A DNA stretch of 64,000 bases from Basfia succiniciproducens (GCF_011455875.1 NZ_CP015031.1:310001-374000); one strand, 5' to 3'; numbered from the stretch's first letter, positions 42,412 to 51,480 are shown. Translations and numbers: made by a program. Notes: generated by a model from the sequence alone, not told the origin.

Positions 42412-43392
42412 ATGTCGAAAAATACTGCTAAAAGGTCAGCGCATTTTACAGTGAATCAGTATGAAAATTTTACGGATGTGGTTGCGTTAAGCCCTAAAAT
42501 GGCGGCGTTGGTTGAAAAAGCAAAAAAATTCGCCCTGCTTGACGCGCCGTTGCTTATTCAAGGCGAAACCGGTACCGGTAAGGATTTGATAGCAAAGGCT
42601 TGCCATAATTTAAGCGCGCGAAAAGATCAGAAATTTATTGCGGTAAATTGCGCCGGGTTGCCCGATACGGATGCCGAGAGCGAAATGTTCGGTCGCGCCG
42701 ACGGCGATAAAACTTCAACCGGCTTTTTTGAATACGCCAATGGCGGCACTGTATTATTGGACGGCGTTGCCGAATTGTCATTAAATCTACAGGCAAAATT
42801 ATTGCGCTTTTTAAATGACGGCACTTTTCGCCGGGTAGGGGAAGAACAGGAACATTACGCCAATGTGCGGGTGATTTGCACCTCACAGATTTCACTGCAG
42901 CATTATGTGGATGAAGGAAAAGTGCGCAGTGATTTATTTCATCGGCTAAATGTGTTATCGTTGCAAATCCCGCCGCTGCGCGAGCGTAAAGAAGATTTAG
43001 CCGTATTAACCGAGAATTTTGTTCGGCAAATCAGCCGCCGGTTAGGCGTTCGAACGCCTGAATTTGACGGGCAGTTTTTACAATATTTAAAAGATTACCA
43101 ATGGCCCGGCAATGTGCGGGAACTGTATAACGCGCTGTATCGGGCCTGTTCTCTTGCCGAACATAACAAACTGACCATCGACGGTTTAAATTTGTCCGAG
43201 AATGAAACCGTGCCTTTAACGTTAGAGCAATTCGGCAATGAAAGCCTGGAAGAAATCATGAATAACTTCGAGGCGAGCGTCTTGCGCAAATTTTATGAAC
43301 AATATCCGAGTACAAGAAAACTGGCTTCCCGATTGGGCGTTTCCCATACCGCCATTGCCAATAAACTTAAGCAATACGGTATCGGTAAATAA
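42412..43392 (+). CDS. tyrR: TyrR-like transcriptional regulator, short form
   Basis: Regulator of aromatic amino acid synthesis and transport. The 326 residues contain an AAA+ domain (Walker A GETGTGKD, Walker B-like GGTVLLDGVAEL, arginine-finger region VRSDLFHRLNVLSLQIPPLRERK) and a C-terminal Fis-type HTH (TRKLASRLGVSHTAIANKLKQYG). The N-terminal ACT and PAS domains of E. coli TyrR are absent, as in Haemophilus TyrR. The sigma-54 contact loop GAFTGA is also absent (the region reads EMFGRADGDKTSTGF). It should therefore act only as a repressor. The start at 42412 is set by AGGGA; longer open frame upstream is unlikely to be used. Confidence 0.9.
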   Translation: MSKNTAKRSAHFTVNQYENFTDVVALSPKMAALVEKAKKFALLDAPLLIQGETGTGKDLIAKACHNLSARKDQKFIAVNCAGLPDTDAESEMFGRADGDKTSTGFFEYANGGTVLLDGVAELSLNLQAKLLRFLNDGTFRRVGEEQEHYANVRVICTSQISLQHYVDEGKVRSDLFHRLNVLSLQIPPLRERKEDLAVLTENFVRQISRRLGVRTPEFDGQFLQYLKDYQWPGNVRELYNALYRACSLAEHNKLTIDGLNLSENETVPLTLEQFGNESLEEIMNNFEASVLRKFYEQYPSTRKLASRLGVSHTAIANKLKQYGIGK

Positions 43393-43596
43393 GCGGAGAT
43401 AAAAGTGCGGTTAAAATTTTAAGATTTTTTGTCGTAAGACTGCCCTTTGAGCGCTTTGTTTATTATTCGGATAAATCAAATCTTCAAAATTCCTCCAAAA
43501 AATACCGCACTTTTTTCTGATGTTAGCGTTTTGAACAGGCGCTGAATTGGGGTAGAATATCGCTCATGATTTTTTCTGTTTTGATGAATTATTCTA
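43393..43596. repeat. tyrR-metR intergenic region with inverted uptake signals
   Basis: No gene. Uptake signals in opposite orientation (43403-43411 and 43504-43512) with partial inner complements (AAAATTTTAAGATTT on the left, AAATCTTCAAAATT on the right) could fold into a long hairpin after tyrR, the same design as after xerD. TAGAAT at about 43554 may be the metR -10. Confidence 0.55.
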
Positions 43597-44523
43597 ATGA
43601 AACCTATATTTCTTGAATTGCGCCATTTAAAAACTCTGCTTGCCCTGAAAGAAACCGGTTCCGTTTCTCTAGCCGCCAAACGGGTTTATTTAACCCAATC
43701 CGCCCTTTCTCATCAAATTAAATTGTTAGAAGAGCAGTACGGCTTGCCTTTATTTGAACGGAAAAGTAATCCTTTGCGTTTTACCGCAGCTGGCGATCGT
43801 TTGCTGCAATTAGCCAGTGATATTTTGCCAAAAGTGGTTGCGGCGGAACGGGATCTTTCCCGCGTAAAACAAGGTGAAGCCGGCGAATTGCGTATCGCGG
43901 TGGAATGCCATACCTGTTTTGACTGGTTAATGCCGGCAATGGACAGCTTCCGTCAGCACTGGCCTTTGGTGGAATTGGATATCGTATCCGGTTTCCATAC
44001 GGATACCGTTGGTTTGCTGCTTACTCATCGCGCCGATTGGGCGGTGGTTTCGGAAGTGGAAGAAACCGACGGCATTGTTCATAAACCGTTGTTTTCTTAT
44101 GAAATGGTCGGTTTGTGCGCGAAAGATCATCCGCTCGCCCACAAGGAAATATGGGAGGCGGAAGATTTTGCCGATCAAACCTGGATCACCTATCCGGTGC
44201 CGGACGATATGCTGGATTTACTACGTCAAGTATTGAAACCCGCGGGAATCAACCCCATTCGCCGAACCAGCGAACTAACCATTGCTATTATTCAATTGGT
44301 GGCAAGCAAAAGGGGCGTTGCCGCACTGCCGTTTTGGGCGGCAAAACCTTATTTGGATCGGGGTTATGTGGTAGCGCGCAAAATTACGCAAAACGGCTTG
44401 TACAGTAATCTTTATGCAGCTTATCGCGAAGAAGACGCAAATAGCGCGTATTTAGAAGATTTTTATGAAACCGTTAAATCGCAAAGTTTTTCCACCCTGC
44501 CCGGGTTGTCTGTTTTGGAATAA
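43597..44523 (+). CDS. metR: LysR-type regulator MetR
   Basis: Homocysteine-responsive activator of methionine synthesis genes. The 308 residues start with the typical MetR HTH segment (FLELRHLKTLLALKETGSVSLAAKRVYLTQSALSHQIKLLE given here only as a family reference; key residues SLAAKRV and QSALSHQ). The periplasmic-binding-like effector domain (about 90-300) contains AVECHTCFDWLMPAMDSF. The gene is not next to metE. Instead azlC starts 15 bp after its stop, which suggests the pair is co-transcribed. Confidence 0.9.
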   Translation: MKPIFLELRHLKTLLALKETGSVSLAAKRVYLTQSALSHQIKLLEEQYGLPLFERKSNPLRFTAAGDRLLQLASDILPKVVAAERDLSRVKQGEAGELRIAVECHTCFDWLMPAMDSFRQHWPLVELDIVSGFHTDTVGLLLTHRADWAVVSEVEETDGIVHKPLFSYEMVGLCAKDHPLAHKEIWEAEDFADQTWITYPVPDDMLDLLRQVLKPAGINPIRRTSELTIAIIQLVASKRGVAALPFWAAKPYLDRGYVVARKITQNGLYSNLYAAYREEDANSAYLEDFYETVKSQSFSTLPGLSVLE

Positions 44524-44538
44524 TTGGTTGTTGTAAAA

Positions 44539-45264
44539 ATGTCCGAAATCGTATCAAAAACCCCTGTTCGGGACGCGGCCAAAGCGGCTTTTCCTTATTC
44601 AGCCCCGATGATTGCAGGCTTTATCTTTCTCGGTATCGCCTATGGCTTATATATGAAACAGCTTGGCTTCGGCGTGCTGTTTCCGGTTTTTATGGCTTTG
44701 CTTATTTATGCCGGTTCCGTTGAGTTTATTGTTGCCGCCGCACTGGTTGCGCCTTTTTCACCGTTAAATGTATTCTTAATTTGTTTAATGGTGAGCGGAC
44801 GGCAAATTTTTTACGGCATTTCGATGCTGGAAAAATACGGCGGGCATTTAGGCAAAAAACGTTGGTATTTGATTACTTCATTAGTAGATGAAGCTTTCTC
44901 ATTGAATTATATGGCAAAAATCCCAAGTCATATCAATAAAGGCTGGTATATGTTTTTTGTGAGCCTTTATCTGCAAATTTATTGGGTTATGGGTGCGGGG
45001 ATCGGCAATCTGTTCGGCGCGATGCTGCCTTTTGATCTTAAAGGTATCGAATTTGCCATGACCGCGTTATTCATCATTATTTTTGCCGAAAACTGGTTGA
45101 AAGAAAAATCCCATGAAAGCTCGTTACTTGGATTGGGCATCACACTGACCAGCCTGATTATTGTCGGTAAAGAGCAATTTTTGATTCCGTCTCTGCTCGG
45201 CATTTGGATTATGCTGACATTGAGTCGCCCTAAATTAAGCAGCAAATTGAAACGCATTGAATAA
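44539..45264 (+). CDS. azlC: AzlC-family amino acid exporter, large subunit
   Basis: Inner-membrane large component of a two-subunit branched-chain amino acid (and in YgaZH also methionine) exporter. 241 residues, about 7-8 hydrophobic segments, with family motifs FPYSAPMIAGFIFLGIAYG, IYAGSVEFI and VSGRQIFYGIS. I use the ATG at 44539 because the frame upstream contains only a TTG. No good Shine-Dalgarno sequence is visible, so translation may be coupled to metR, whose stop is 15 bp away. The azlD partner follows 9 bp later. Methionine as substrate is a guess from the metR linkage. Confidence 0.87.
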   Translation: MSEIVSKTPVRDAAKAAFPYSAPMIAGFIFLGIAYGLYMKQLGFGVLFPVFMALLIYAGSVEFIVAAALVAPFSPLNVFLICLMVSGRQIFYGISMLEKYGGHLGKKRWYLITSLVDEAFSLNYMAKIPSHINKGWYMFFVSLYLQIYWVMGAGIGNLFGAMLPFDLKGIEFAMTALFIIIFAENWLKEKSHESSLLGLGITLTSLIIVGKEQFLIPSLLGIWIMLTLSRPKLSSKLKRIE

Positions 45265-45273
45265 GGTAGAATA

Positions 45274-45606
45274 ATGACGCTGACAGAACAAATTATCACC
45301 GTCGGGATGGGTATTTTAGGCGTACATATTTGCCGTGTGTTGCCTTTTTTGATTTTCCCGCCAAATCGCCCGATTCCCGAATATATCCGTTATCTCGGTA
45401 AGGTTTTGCCGGCGGCAATGTTCGGCATGCTGGTGATCTATTGCTATAAAAATGTGGATATTTTCAGCGGGTTTCACGGTTTTCCCGAGTTTCTGGCGGG
45501 GCTAATTACATTAGCGCTACATCTGTGGAAGAAAAATATGTTTCTTTCAATGGCGGTGGGAACCGGGTTGTATATGTTTTTAGTACAGGCGGTATTTGTT
45601 AATTAG
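45274..45606 (+). CDS. azlD: AzlD-family amino acid exporter, small subunit
   Basis: Small hydrophobic partner of AzlC, 110 residues with about four membrane segments (GMGILGVHICRVLPFLIFP, VLPAAMFGMLVIYCY, FLAGLITLALHLW, FLSMAVGTGLYMFLVQ). Length and position directly after azlC are typical. A terminator follows about 130 bp downstream. Confidence 0.87.
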   Translation: MTLTEQIITVGMGILGVHICRVLPFLIFPPNRPIPEYIRYLGKVLPAAMFGMLVIYCYKNVDIFSGFHGFPEFLAGLITLALHLWKKNMFLSMAVGTGLYMFLVQAVFVN

Positions 45607-45737
45607 GGCTTTATTTCTCAAAAATTTGTAATTTTAATTTATAATTTTTGAAAGGAGCGTTCGCTTTTTCGGCGTTATTGGCAAAGCCAAGGCTCAAAAT
45701 TTCTCGTTTTTTGACCGCACTTTTATCAATATAAATT

Positions 45738-45768
45738 CAGCACTGCTGCGAAGTAGTGCTGTTTTTTT
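45738..45768 (+). terminator. azlD terminator
   Basis: 10-bp stem with one G-T pair (45738-45747 with 45752-45761, arm CAGCACTGCT), 4-nt loop, then seven T. The 180 bp from here to the next start codon are AT-rich and hold no gene; no glycine riboswitch motif is visible there. Confidence 0.85.
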
Positions 45769-45948
45769 ATATAACAAAGAGAATATTTAACTATTTTCTA
45801 ATTTAGCCGGATTAAATAGGTAAGAATTAAATATTATTTAATTTAATGTAATATTTTTTAATTAATATATCTATTTTGCTGGTAATTGAACAAAAAATGA
45901 TTAAAATTCGCCCTTTTATTTCTATTGAATGCAAAAAGGTATTTTGGC

Positions 45949-47394
45949 GTGTTAAACGATTTTGTCATTATGGTGGAGCAGGGAATTCACTGGTTGGTAG
46001 ATAATGTGGAAGGTCCGTTATGGGATGCTACTATCGTGATTTTGCTCGGTGTCGGATTATTTTTCACGATAACCACAGGTTTTGTTCAGATCCGTTTATT
46101 TCCGCATAGTCTGCGGGAAATGTGGTTCGGGCGTGAGGTTCAGGGCGATTCCTTAACGCCGTTTCAGGCTTTTGCAACCGGGCTGGCAAGCCGGGTCGGG
46201 GTAGGGAATATCAGTGGTGTAGCAACCGCCATTGCACTTGGCGGACCCGGTGCCGTTTTTTGGATGTGGCTCACCGCATTAATCGGTATGTCCAGTGCTT
46301 TTGCCGAGTCTTCATTAGCTCAATTATTTAAAATTAAGGAAGCGGACGGTTCGTTTCGCGGCGGTCCCGCCTATTACATTACTCAAGGCATAGGTTCCCG
46401 ATGGTTGGCGGCGGCCTTTGCCATTGCATTGATTTTTACCTTTGGCTTTGCCTTCAATGCGGTACAGTCCAATTCGATTGTTGAGGCAACCCGCAATGCC
46501 TGGCTGTGGGATGAACATTATGTGGGCATGGGGCTGGTGTTATTAACCGCGCTTATTATTTTTGGCGGCATTAAACGTATCGGTAAATTTTCAGCCCGCA
46601 TTGTACCCGTAATGGCATTGGTATATTTGCTGATTGCCGTCAGTATTTTGTTAATACATTACGATCGGATTCCGTCGGTAATCAGCCTGATTATCCGTAG
46701 CGCCTTTGATTTTTCCGCCATGGCGGGCGGTGTTTTTGGCGCTATGTTGTCAAAAGCGATGTTACTGGGGATCAAACGGGGATTATTTTCTAACGAAGCG
46801 GGGATGGGATCGGCACCCAATGTGGCGGCAACCGCCGATGTGAAACATCCGGCAAGTCAAGGATTGATTCAAATGCTGGGAGTATTTGTGGATACTATGG
46901 TGGTTTGTACCTGCACCGCGATTATTATTTTATTATCCGATAATTACGGTGGCGAACAGTTGCAAAGCATTTCACTTACTCAAAACGCATTAAAGTATCA
47001 TATGGGTGAGTTCGGTTTGCATTTTCTGGCGTTTATTTTGTTGTTGTTTGCCTTTTCTTCGATCATCGGCAATTACGCTTATGCCGAAAGTAACATCCGT
47101 TTTATAAAAAATAACCCTGTTGTGGTGAATCTGTTTCGCGCTATGGTGCTGTTTTTTGTATATTTTGGCGCGGTTAATTCCGGTGGAATTGTGTGGGCGT
47201 TTGCCGATACGGTAATGGCGGTAATGGCAATGATTAATTTGGTTTCGCTGATTATTTTGTCGCCTATTGTGTGGCTGTTATTAAAGGATTATCACCGTCA
47301 AGCCAAGCAGGGTATTGTACCGGTATTAGATATTATGTTACATCCGCGTTTATTAAAACTGCGCCTTGATCAACGATTGTGGAACAGAAGATAG
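45949..47394 (+). CDS. Sodium:alanine/glycine symporter (AGCS family)
   Basis: Inner-membrane cation-coupled amino acid importer. It has about 481 residues and 10-11 helices. Signatures of the AGCS family include GLASRVGVGNISGVATAIALGGPGA near the first third (Na+-site region), GGPAYYI, and KRGLFSNEAGMGSAPN. The first ATG (45970) would leave only a few residues before the family start. I chose GTG at 45949 because AAGG lies about 9 bases upstream; a TTG at 45925 is less likely. Substrate preference (alanine or glycine) cannot be told from sequence. Confidence 0.88.
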   Translation: MLNDFVIMVEQGIHWLVDNVEGPLWDATIVILLGVGLFFTITTGFVQIRLFPHSLREMWFGREVQGDSLTPFQAFATGLASRVGVGNISGVATAIALGGPGAVFWMWLTALIGMSSAFAESSLAQLFKIKEADGSFRGGPAYYITQGIGSRWLAAAFAIALIFTFGFAFNAVQSNSIVEATRNAWLWDEHYVGMGLVLLTALIIFGGIKRIGKFSARIVPVMALVYLLIAVSILLIHYDRIPSVISLIIRSAFDFSAMAGGVFGAMLSKAMLLGIKRGLFSNEAGMGSAPNVAATADVKHPASQGLIQMLGVFVDTMVVCTCTAIIILLSDNYGGEQLQSISLTQNALKYHMGEFGLHFLAFILLLFAFSSIIGNYAYAESNIRFIKNNPVVVNLFRAMVLFFVYFGAVNSGGIVWAFADTVMAVMAMINLVSLIILSPIVWLLLKDYHRQAKQGIVPVLDIMLHPRLLKLRLDQRLWNRR

Positions 47395-47461
47395 TTTTAC
47401 GGATAAAAAGTGCGGTCATTTTTGAGGAAATTTCAAGCCGACTCTGTATTTTGTAATAAAA

Positions 47462-47499
47462 AACGGTAAGTATTGTTGGTACTTACCGTTTTTTTTTTG
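47462..47499. terminator. Bidirectional terminator between the AGCS gene and accA
   Basis: Perfect 11-bp stem (47462-47472 with 47480-47490, arm AACGGTAAGTA), 7-nt loop, T tracts on both sides in the respective reading directions. It serves both convergent genes. Confidence 0.9.
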
Positions 47500-47502
47500 T
47501 TT

Positions 47503-48468
47503 TTACACGTAGCCGTAATTCATCAAACGCTGATAACGGCGATCTAATAAGGTTTCTTTATCTAGTATATCAAGGTCTTCAAGATCGCTTAAAATGCGTT
47601 GTTTTAATGCTTGTGCCATTTCGTCATATTGACGATGCGCACCGCCCAACGGCTCGGTCACGATATTGTCAATTAGCTCAAGTTCTTTTAACCGGCTGGC
47701 CGTTAATCCCATCACTTCAGCGGCGGTAGAGGCTTTTTCCGCACTTTTCCACAGGATTGACGCGCAACCTTCCGGTGAAATTACCGAATAGGTACTGTAT
47801 TGCAACATGTTGACTTTATCGCCCACACCGATAGCTAACGCCCCGCCGGAACCGCCTTCGCCGATAACCGTACAAATCACCGGCACGGTTAATGTTGACA
47901 TTTCACGCAGGTTGCGGGCAATGGCTTCCGATTGACCGCGTTCTTCCGCACCAACGCCCGGATACGCTCCCGGCGTATCAATGAAGGTGATGATTGGCAA
48001 ACGGAAACGTTCCGCCATTTGCATTAAACGTAATGCTTTGCGATAACCTTCCGGCGCCGGCATACCGAAATTGCGTAATACTTTTTCTTTGACCGAGCGC
48101 CCTTTTTGATGGCCGATAACCATCACCGGGCGACCGTCTAAACGCGCCAAACCGCCGACAATTGCTTTATCGTCTGCAAAAGCGCGGTCGCCGGCTAATT
48201 CTTCAAATTCGGTAAAAATACGGGAAATATAATCTAAAGTATAAGGGCGGTTCGGATGACGAGCCATACGAGAAACTTGCCATGCGTCTAGGTCAGCAAA
48301 GGTTTTTTTGGTAAGCTCGGCAGTTTTTTTCTGCAAGCGTTTAATTTCATCGTCAAGATCGATTTTGCTGTCTTGATCCGTTACCGAACGTAAAGATTCG
48401 ATTTTTGCTTCAAGCTCTGCGATCGGTAATTCAAAATCTAGATATTCTGTTTGGTTTTGTTGACTCAT
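47503..48468 (-). CDS. accA: Acetyl-CoA carboxylase carboxyltransferase subunit alpha
   Basis: With AccD transfers CO2 from biotin to acetyl-CoA, the committed step of fatty acid synthesis. The 321-residue crotonase-fold protein has the family segments [14 protein letters not shown]-like N-terminus (here [13 protein letters not shown]), [30 protein letters not shown] and [15 protein letters not shown]. The start at 48468 gives [10 protein letters not shown], with GAG then seven A before the ATG; four more codons upstream are open. Fifteen bases upstream of the ATG begins a MITE-like element, so the native promoter has been displaced or replaced. Confidence 0.96.
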   Translation of the reverse strand: MSQQNQTEYLDFELPIAELEAKIESLRSVTDQDSKIDLDDEIKRLQKKTAELTKKTFADLDAWQVSRMARHPNRPYTLDYISRIFTEFEELAGDRAFADDKAIVGGLARLDGRPVMVIGHQKGRSVKEKVLRNFGMPAPEGYRKALRLMQMAERFRLPIITFIDTPGAYPGVGAEERGQSEAIARNLREMSTLTVPVICTVIGEGGSGGALAIGVGDKVNMLQYSTYSVISPEGCASILWKSAEKASTAAEVMGLTASRLKELELIDNIVTEPLGGAHRQYDEMAQALKQRILSDLEDLDILDKETLLDRRYQRLMNYGYV

Positions 48469-48483
48469 TTTTTTTCTCAATAT

Positions 48484-48730
48484 AGGGTCTGTTTATAAAA
48501 GAAAACAGACCTTAGTTATCACAAAATAATGTCGCACTTTACCAGTATTTTTATAGGTGTGCAATTTAGTAACATATTCTATGCTTTTTTGCGGAAAAAA
48601 TCAGTGAAATTATTGAATTTTTTATCAGGTTGAGCCTGTTATCAGGCTCATCACTTTATTACGTATGATTTAGGGCCGTTAATCTTTTATAAACTTCGTC
48701 GCAGCCGTTTATAAAAGATAAGCAGACCCT
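48484..48730. mobile_element. MITE-like inverted-repeat element (247 bp)
   Basis: The ends are AGGGTCTG-T-TTAT (left) and the complement of AGGGTCTG-C-TTAT (right), 12 of 13 bases inverted. The element is flanked by a 5-bp direct duplication AATAT (48479-48483 and 48731-48735). Each end forms its own hairpin: left GGTCTGTTT/AAACAGACC, right ATCTTTTATAAAC/GTTTATAAAAGAT. A third perfect stem TGAGCCTG/CAGGCTCA lies at 48631-48650. No reading frame of note is inside, so it would be non-autonomous. It lies between the DUF1919 gene and accA. Family unknown to me. Confidence 0.75.
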
Positions 48731-49370
48731 AATATTTTCCCGTATTGAACCAGTTTACATAATCCAATTGATCGTAAAATTTCTTCCCGTTCCAACCGGA
48801 AAATTCAAATAAATCGCCCACTTGCGATTGCGCTTCAAAACCGGGAATATAAAGTGCGGATGAAAATTCGGTATATTTTTTATGAGTGAACACGATTTTA
48901 TTCGCAAAAGGCAGTTTATCAAAGGCGCTTAAATCTTCATAACGGCAGCCGTCGCGATCAGTCATCAGGATAAATAAATTGTCCAGATTGATTCGTTTGG
49001 TTCGCTCGATCCATTTGTTACGGGCTTCCTGTTCCGAATGATAATGCATAAAATAAACGGTTAAATCCTCTAATTTGCCTACGGGATAGGCTTTATCCGT
49101 TTTAATAAACTGCAAATCCGCCTGCATATAATGATGAATATTTTGCAGATATTTAACAAAGTCGGCAGGTTCCAGATAAAGATTAACGAAAGGCGAACGG
49201 AATTGTTCCGCCAAATCATGCAAAATAAAAGCGCCGTTACAATTGCTGGCAATCACCGACATTTCATGATTGGTTAATAAGCGTTGATTTTTTCTATTAA
49301 TAGAACGGCGAAATTGCTTATTTACTTGATTACGTATTTTTTCGATCGCTTTTTTTATGAGATTTTGCAT
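48729..49370 (-). CDS. DUF1919-family protein (exopolysaccharide-associated)
   Basis: 213 residues of the DUF1919 family, found near capsule and exopolysaccharide genes and often annotated as polysaccharide biosynthesis protein; the biochemical activity is not established. Family motifs visible: SVIASNCNGAFILHDL, FRSPFVNLYLEPADFVKYL, YPVGKLEDLTVYFMHYHSEQEA, WIERTKRINLDNLFILMTDRDGC and FDKLPFANKIVFTHKKY. The N-terminus is basic and may associate with membrane or RNA. The TAG stop is formed at the junction with the neighbouring MITE-like element. Removing the element restores a TGA at the same codon, so the protein is unchanged. No other polysaccharide gene is adjacent. Confidence 0.85.
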   Translation of the reverse strand: MQNLIKKAIEKIRNQVNKQFRRSINRKNQRLLTNHEMSVIASNCNGAFILHDLAEQFRSPFVNLYLEPADFVKYLQNIHHYMQADLQFIKTDKAYPVGKLEDLTVYFMHYHSEQEARNKWIERTKRINLDNLFILMTDRDGCRYEDLSAFDKLPFANKIVFTHKKYTEFSSALYIPGFEAQSQVGDLFEFSGWNGKKFYDQLDYVNWFNTGKY

Positions 49371-49659
49371 ATTGGAATAGTCTCGACTGATAAACTTATC
49401 TTTTCTTTAACTTAAATTAAACCTCATTTTACTCAGGATTTCACAAATTAAAAAGTGCGGTAGAATTTTAATGAATTTTAAATTCATCGTTTAAAATAAA
49501 ATGCGTTATATTTCATATAAATAACGGCAACCGTTTGCCTGAGAGATAAATCACAAAATAGGTGATAAAAGGTTAAGAAGCCATTTAAATTTACGTAATT
49601 TTCAGATAGGCTAGACAAATATTATTTTTGATAAACAGTTTAAAAGGGAAAGAAGCACT
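49371..49659. other. 289-bp region between the DUF1919 and phosphohexomutase genes
   Basis: Divergent promoters are expected here. It contains one uptake signal (49453-49461), a short palindrome TGAATTT/AAATTCA (49472-49486), and no gene. A CTGAGA stretch near 49539 has no riboswitch context. Confidence 0.5.
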
Positions 49660-51321
49660 ATGACAACTATTTTTACTATTGCTCAAAACTGGCTGGAACA
49701 AGATCCGGATCTCGAAACTAAAGCCGAATTAGCGCAATTAATTGATAATGCAAAAGCGGGTGACGAAAATGCTTTAAAAGAATTAACCGCCCGTTTTGAC
49801 GGACGGTTGCAGTTTGGCACGGCAGGTTTGCGCGGTCGCCTGCAAGCCGGTTCAATGGGCATGAACAGAGTATTGGTGGCGCAAGCGGCAGGCGGATTAG
49901 CCGATTATATCAAACAATATGATCATAATGCGCCGTCAATCGTAATTGGTTACGACGGACGTAAAAACTCCGATATATTTGCCCGCGATACGGCGGAAAT
50001 TATGTCGGGTGCGGGTATAAAAGCCTATTTATTGCCACGCAAATTACCGACTCCCGTATTGGCTTATGCGATTAATTATTTTGATGCCACAGCCGGTGTA
50101 ATGGTCACCGCAAGCCATAACCCGCCGGAAGATAACGGTTATAAAGTTTATTTAGGTAAAGAAAACGGCGGAGGTCAGATTGTTTCACCCGCCGATAAAG
50201 ATATTGCGGCATTAATTGATAAAGTAGCGGCGGGCAATATTAAGAATTTACCGCGCAGCCAAGATTATGTTGTGCTGGATGATCAAGTGGTGGATGCCTA
50301 TATTGAAAAAACGGCGAGTATTGCACAAGAGCCTAGAACGGACATCAATTACGTTTACACCGCAATGCATGGTGTCGGTTATGAAGTGTTAAGCAAAACA
50401 TTGCAAAAAGCCGGGCTTTCCCAACCGCACTTGGTGAAAGAACAAGTGTATCCCGACGGTACTTTCCCGACTGTGAGTTTTCCTAATCCGGAAGAAAAAG
50501 GCGCACTGGATTTAGCCGTTAAATTAGCGAAAAAACAAAACGCCGAATTTATTATTGCCAACGACCCGGATGCCGACCGTTTGGCAGTGGCGATTCCGGA
50601 TGCCAAAGGTAATTGGAAAAGCCTGCATGGCAACGTATTAGGTTGCCTGTTGGGCTGGCATTTAGCAAAAAAATATCATGCCGCAGGAAAACAAGGTGTA
50701 CTGGCCTGCTCGTTGGTTTCTTCACCGGCACTGGCGGAAATCGCGAAAAAATACGGCTTGCAATCGGAAGAAACCTTAACCGGGTTCAAGTATATCGGTA
50801 AAGTTAAAGGCTTATTATTTGGCTTTGAAGAAGCCATCGGCTATTTGGTTGACCCGGATAAGGTTCGGGATAAAGACGGTATTTCCGCCGCCGTTGCGTT
50901 TTTAGATCTGGTACTTTATCTGAAAAAACAAGGCAAAACCATTTTAGATTACATGAATGAATTCAATCGGGAATTCGGCGCTTATGTAAGCGGACAGATC
51001 TCAATTCGCGTAAGCGATCTTACGGAAATCAGCAAATTAATGACCGCACTTCGTAACAACCCGCCAAGCGAAATCGGCGGATTCAAAGTAACGCAATTTA
51101 TCGACCACTTAAAAACAGAGCGTAATAACGACATTTTAGTGTTTACTTTAGAAAACGGCAGCCGTTTAATTACTCGTCCGTCCGGAACCGAACCAAAAAT
51201 CAAGTTTTATCTGGATGCCAAAGGTAAAGACGCGCTCGACGCCGATAACGTATTAGCCCAATTCGACGAAAGCGTCCGCGCATTACTGCGCCGAGAACAA
51301 TACGGCAAACAGGATTGTTAG
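49660..51321 (+). CDS. Alpha-D-phosphohexomutase (phosphoglucomutase/phosphomannomutase)
   Basis: Interconverts hexose 1- and 6-phosphates. The 553-residue four-domain protein carries the phosphoserine loop TASHNPPEDNG (Ser152), metal loop NDPDADRLAVA, sugar loop GFEEAIGYLVD, and phosphate loop TRPSGTEPKIKFY, all complete. It belongs to the long bacterial PGM/PMM group (the H. influenzae counterpart is linked to lipopolysaccharide synthesis). AAGGGA precedes the ATG. Whether glucose or mannose is preferred cannot be read from sequence. Two uptake signals lie inside. Confidence 0.93.
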   Translation: MTTIFTIAQNWLEQDPDLETKAELAQLIDNAKAGDENALKELTARFDGRLQFGTAGLRGRLQAGSMGMNRVLVAQAAGGLADYIKQYDHNAPSIVIGYDGRKNSDIFARDTAEIMSGAGIKAYLLPRKLPTPVLAYAINYFDATAGVMVTASHNPPEDNGYKVYLGKENGGGQIVSPADKDIAALIDKVAAGNIKNLPRSQDYVVLDDQVVDAYIEKTASIAQEPRTDINYVYTAMHGVGYEVLSKTLQKAGLSQPHLVKEQVYPDGTFPTVSFPNPEEKGALDLAVKLAKKQNAEFIIANDPDADRLAVAIPDAKGNWKSLHGNVLGCLLGWHLAKKYHAAGKQGVLACSLVSSPALAEIAKKYGLQSEETLTGFKYIGKVKGLLFGFEEAIGYLVDPDKVRDKDGISAAVAFLDLVLYLKKQGKTILDYMNEFNREFGAYVSGQISIRVSDLTEISKLMTALRNNPPSEIGGFKVTQFIDHLKTERNNDILVFTLENGSRLITRPSGTEPKIKFYLDAKGKDALDADNVLAQFDESVRALLRREQYGKQDC

Positions 51322-51357
51322 CGGATGATCGGGAATAACAATTAATAAATTACATAG

Positions 51358-51480
51358 GGGAGCGCTGTTGCTCCCATGGGTCTGTACCATAATTTACTAT
51401 AAAAAAGAAATGCTATGGGGAAACTCCCGTAGCATTTTAAAATACAAAAAAATCACCTAAAGAATTATTCTTCAGGTGAT
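51358..51480. terminator. Three consecutive hairpins between the mutase gene and guaA
   Basis: Hairpin 1: GGGAGC/GCTCCC (51358-51363, 51370-51375). Hairpin 2: AAATGCTA-T-GGG with its complement (51408-51419, 51426-51437). Hairpin 3: ATCACCT plus AAGAA with complements (51452-51480). Read leftwards, hairpin 3 is followed by seven T, a good guaA terminator. Hairpins 1 or 2 may end the mutase transcript. Confidence 0.75.

Noticed and set aside
45769-45948. Glycine riboswitch upstream of the AGCS symporter
   Set aside because: Expected from some relatives, but no gcvT-type conserved core is visible in the AT-rich leader.
49472-49486. Possible ARG box (TGAAT...ATTCA) between the DUF1919 and mutase genes
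   Set aside because: The two halves are separated by five bases instead of four, there is no partner box 3 bp away, and the neighbouring genes are not arginine genes.
49530-49590. CTGAGA-containing stretch suggestive of a TPP riboswitch
   Set aside because: The second conserved TPP block and the paired helices are missing, and the downstream gene is not a thiamine gene.
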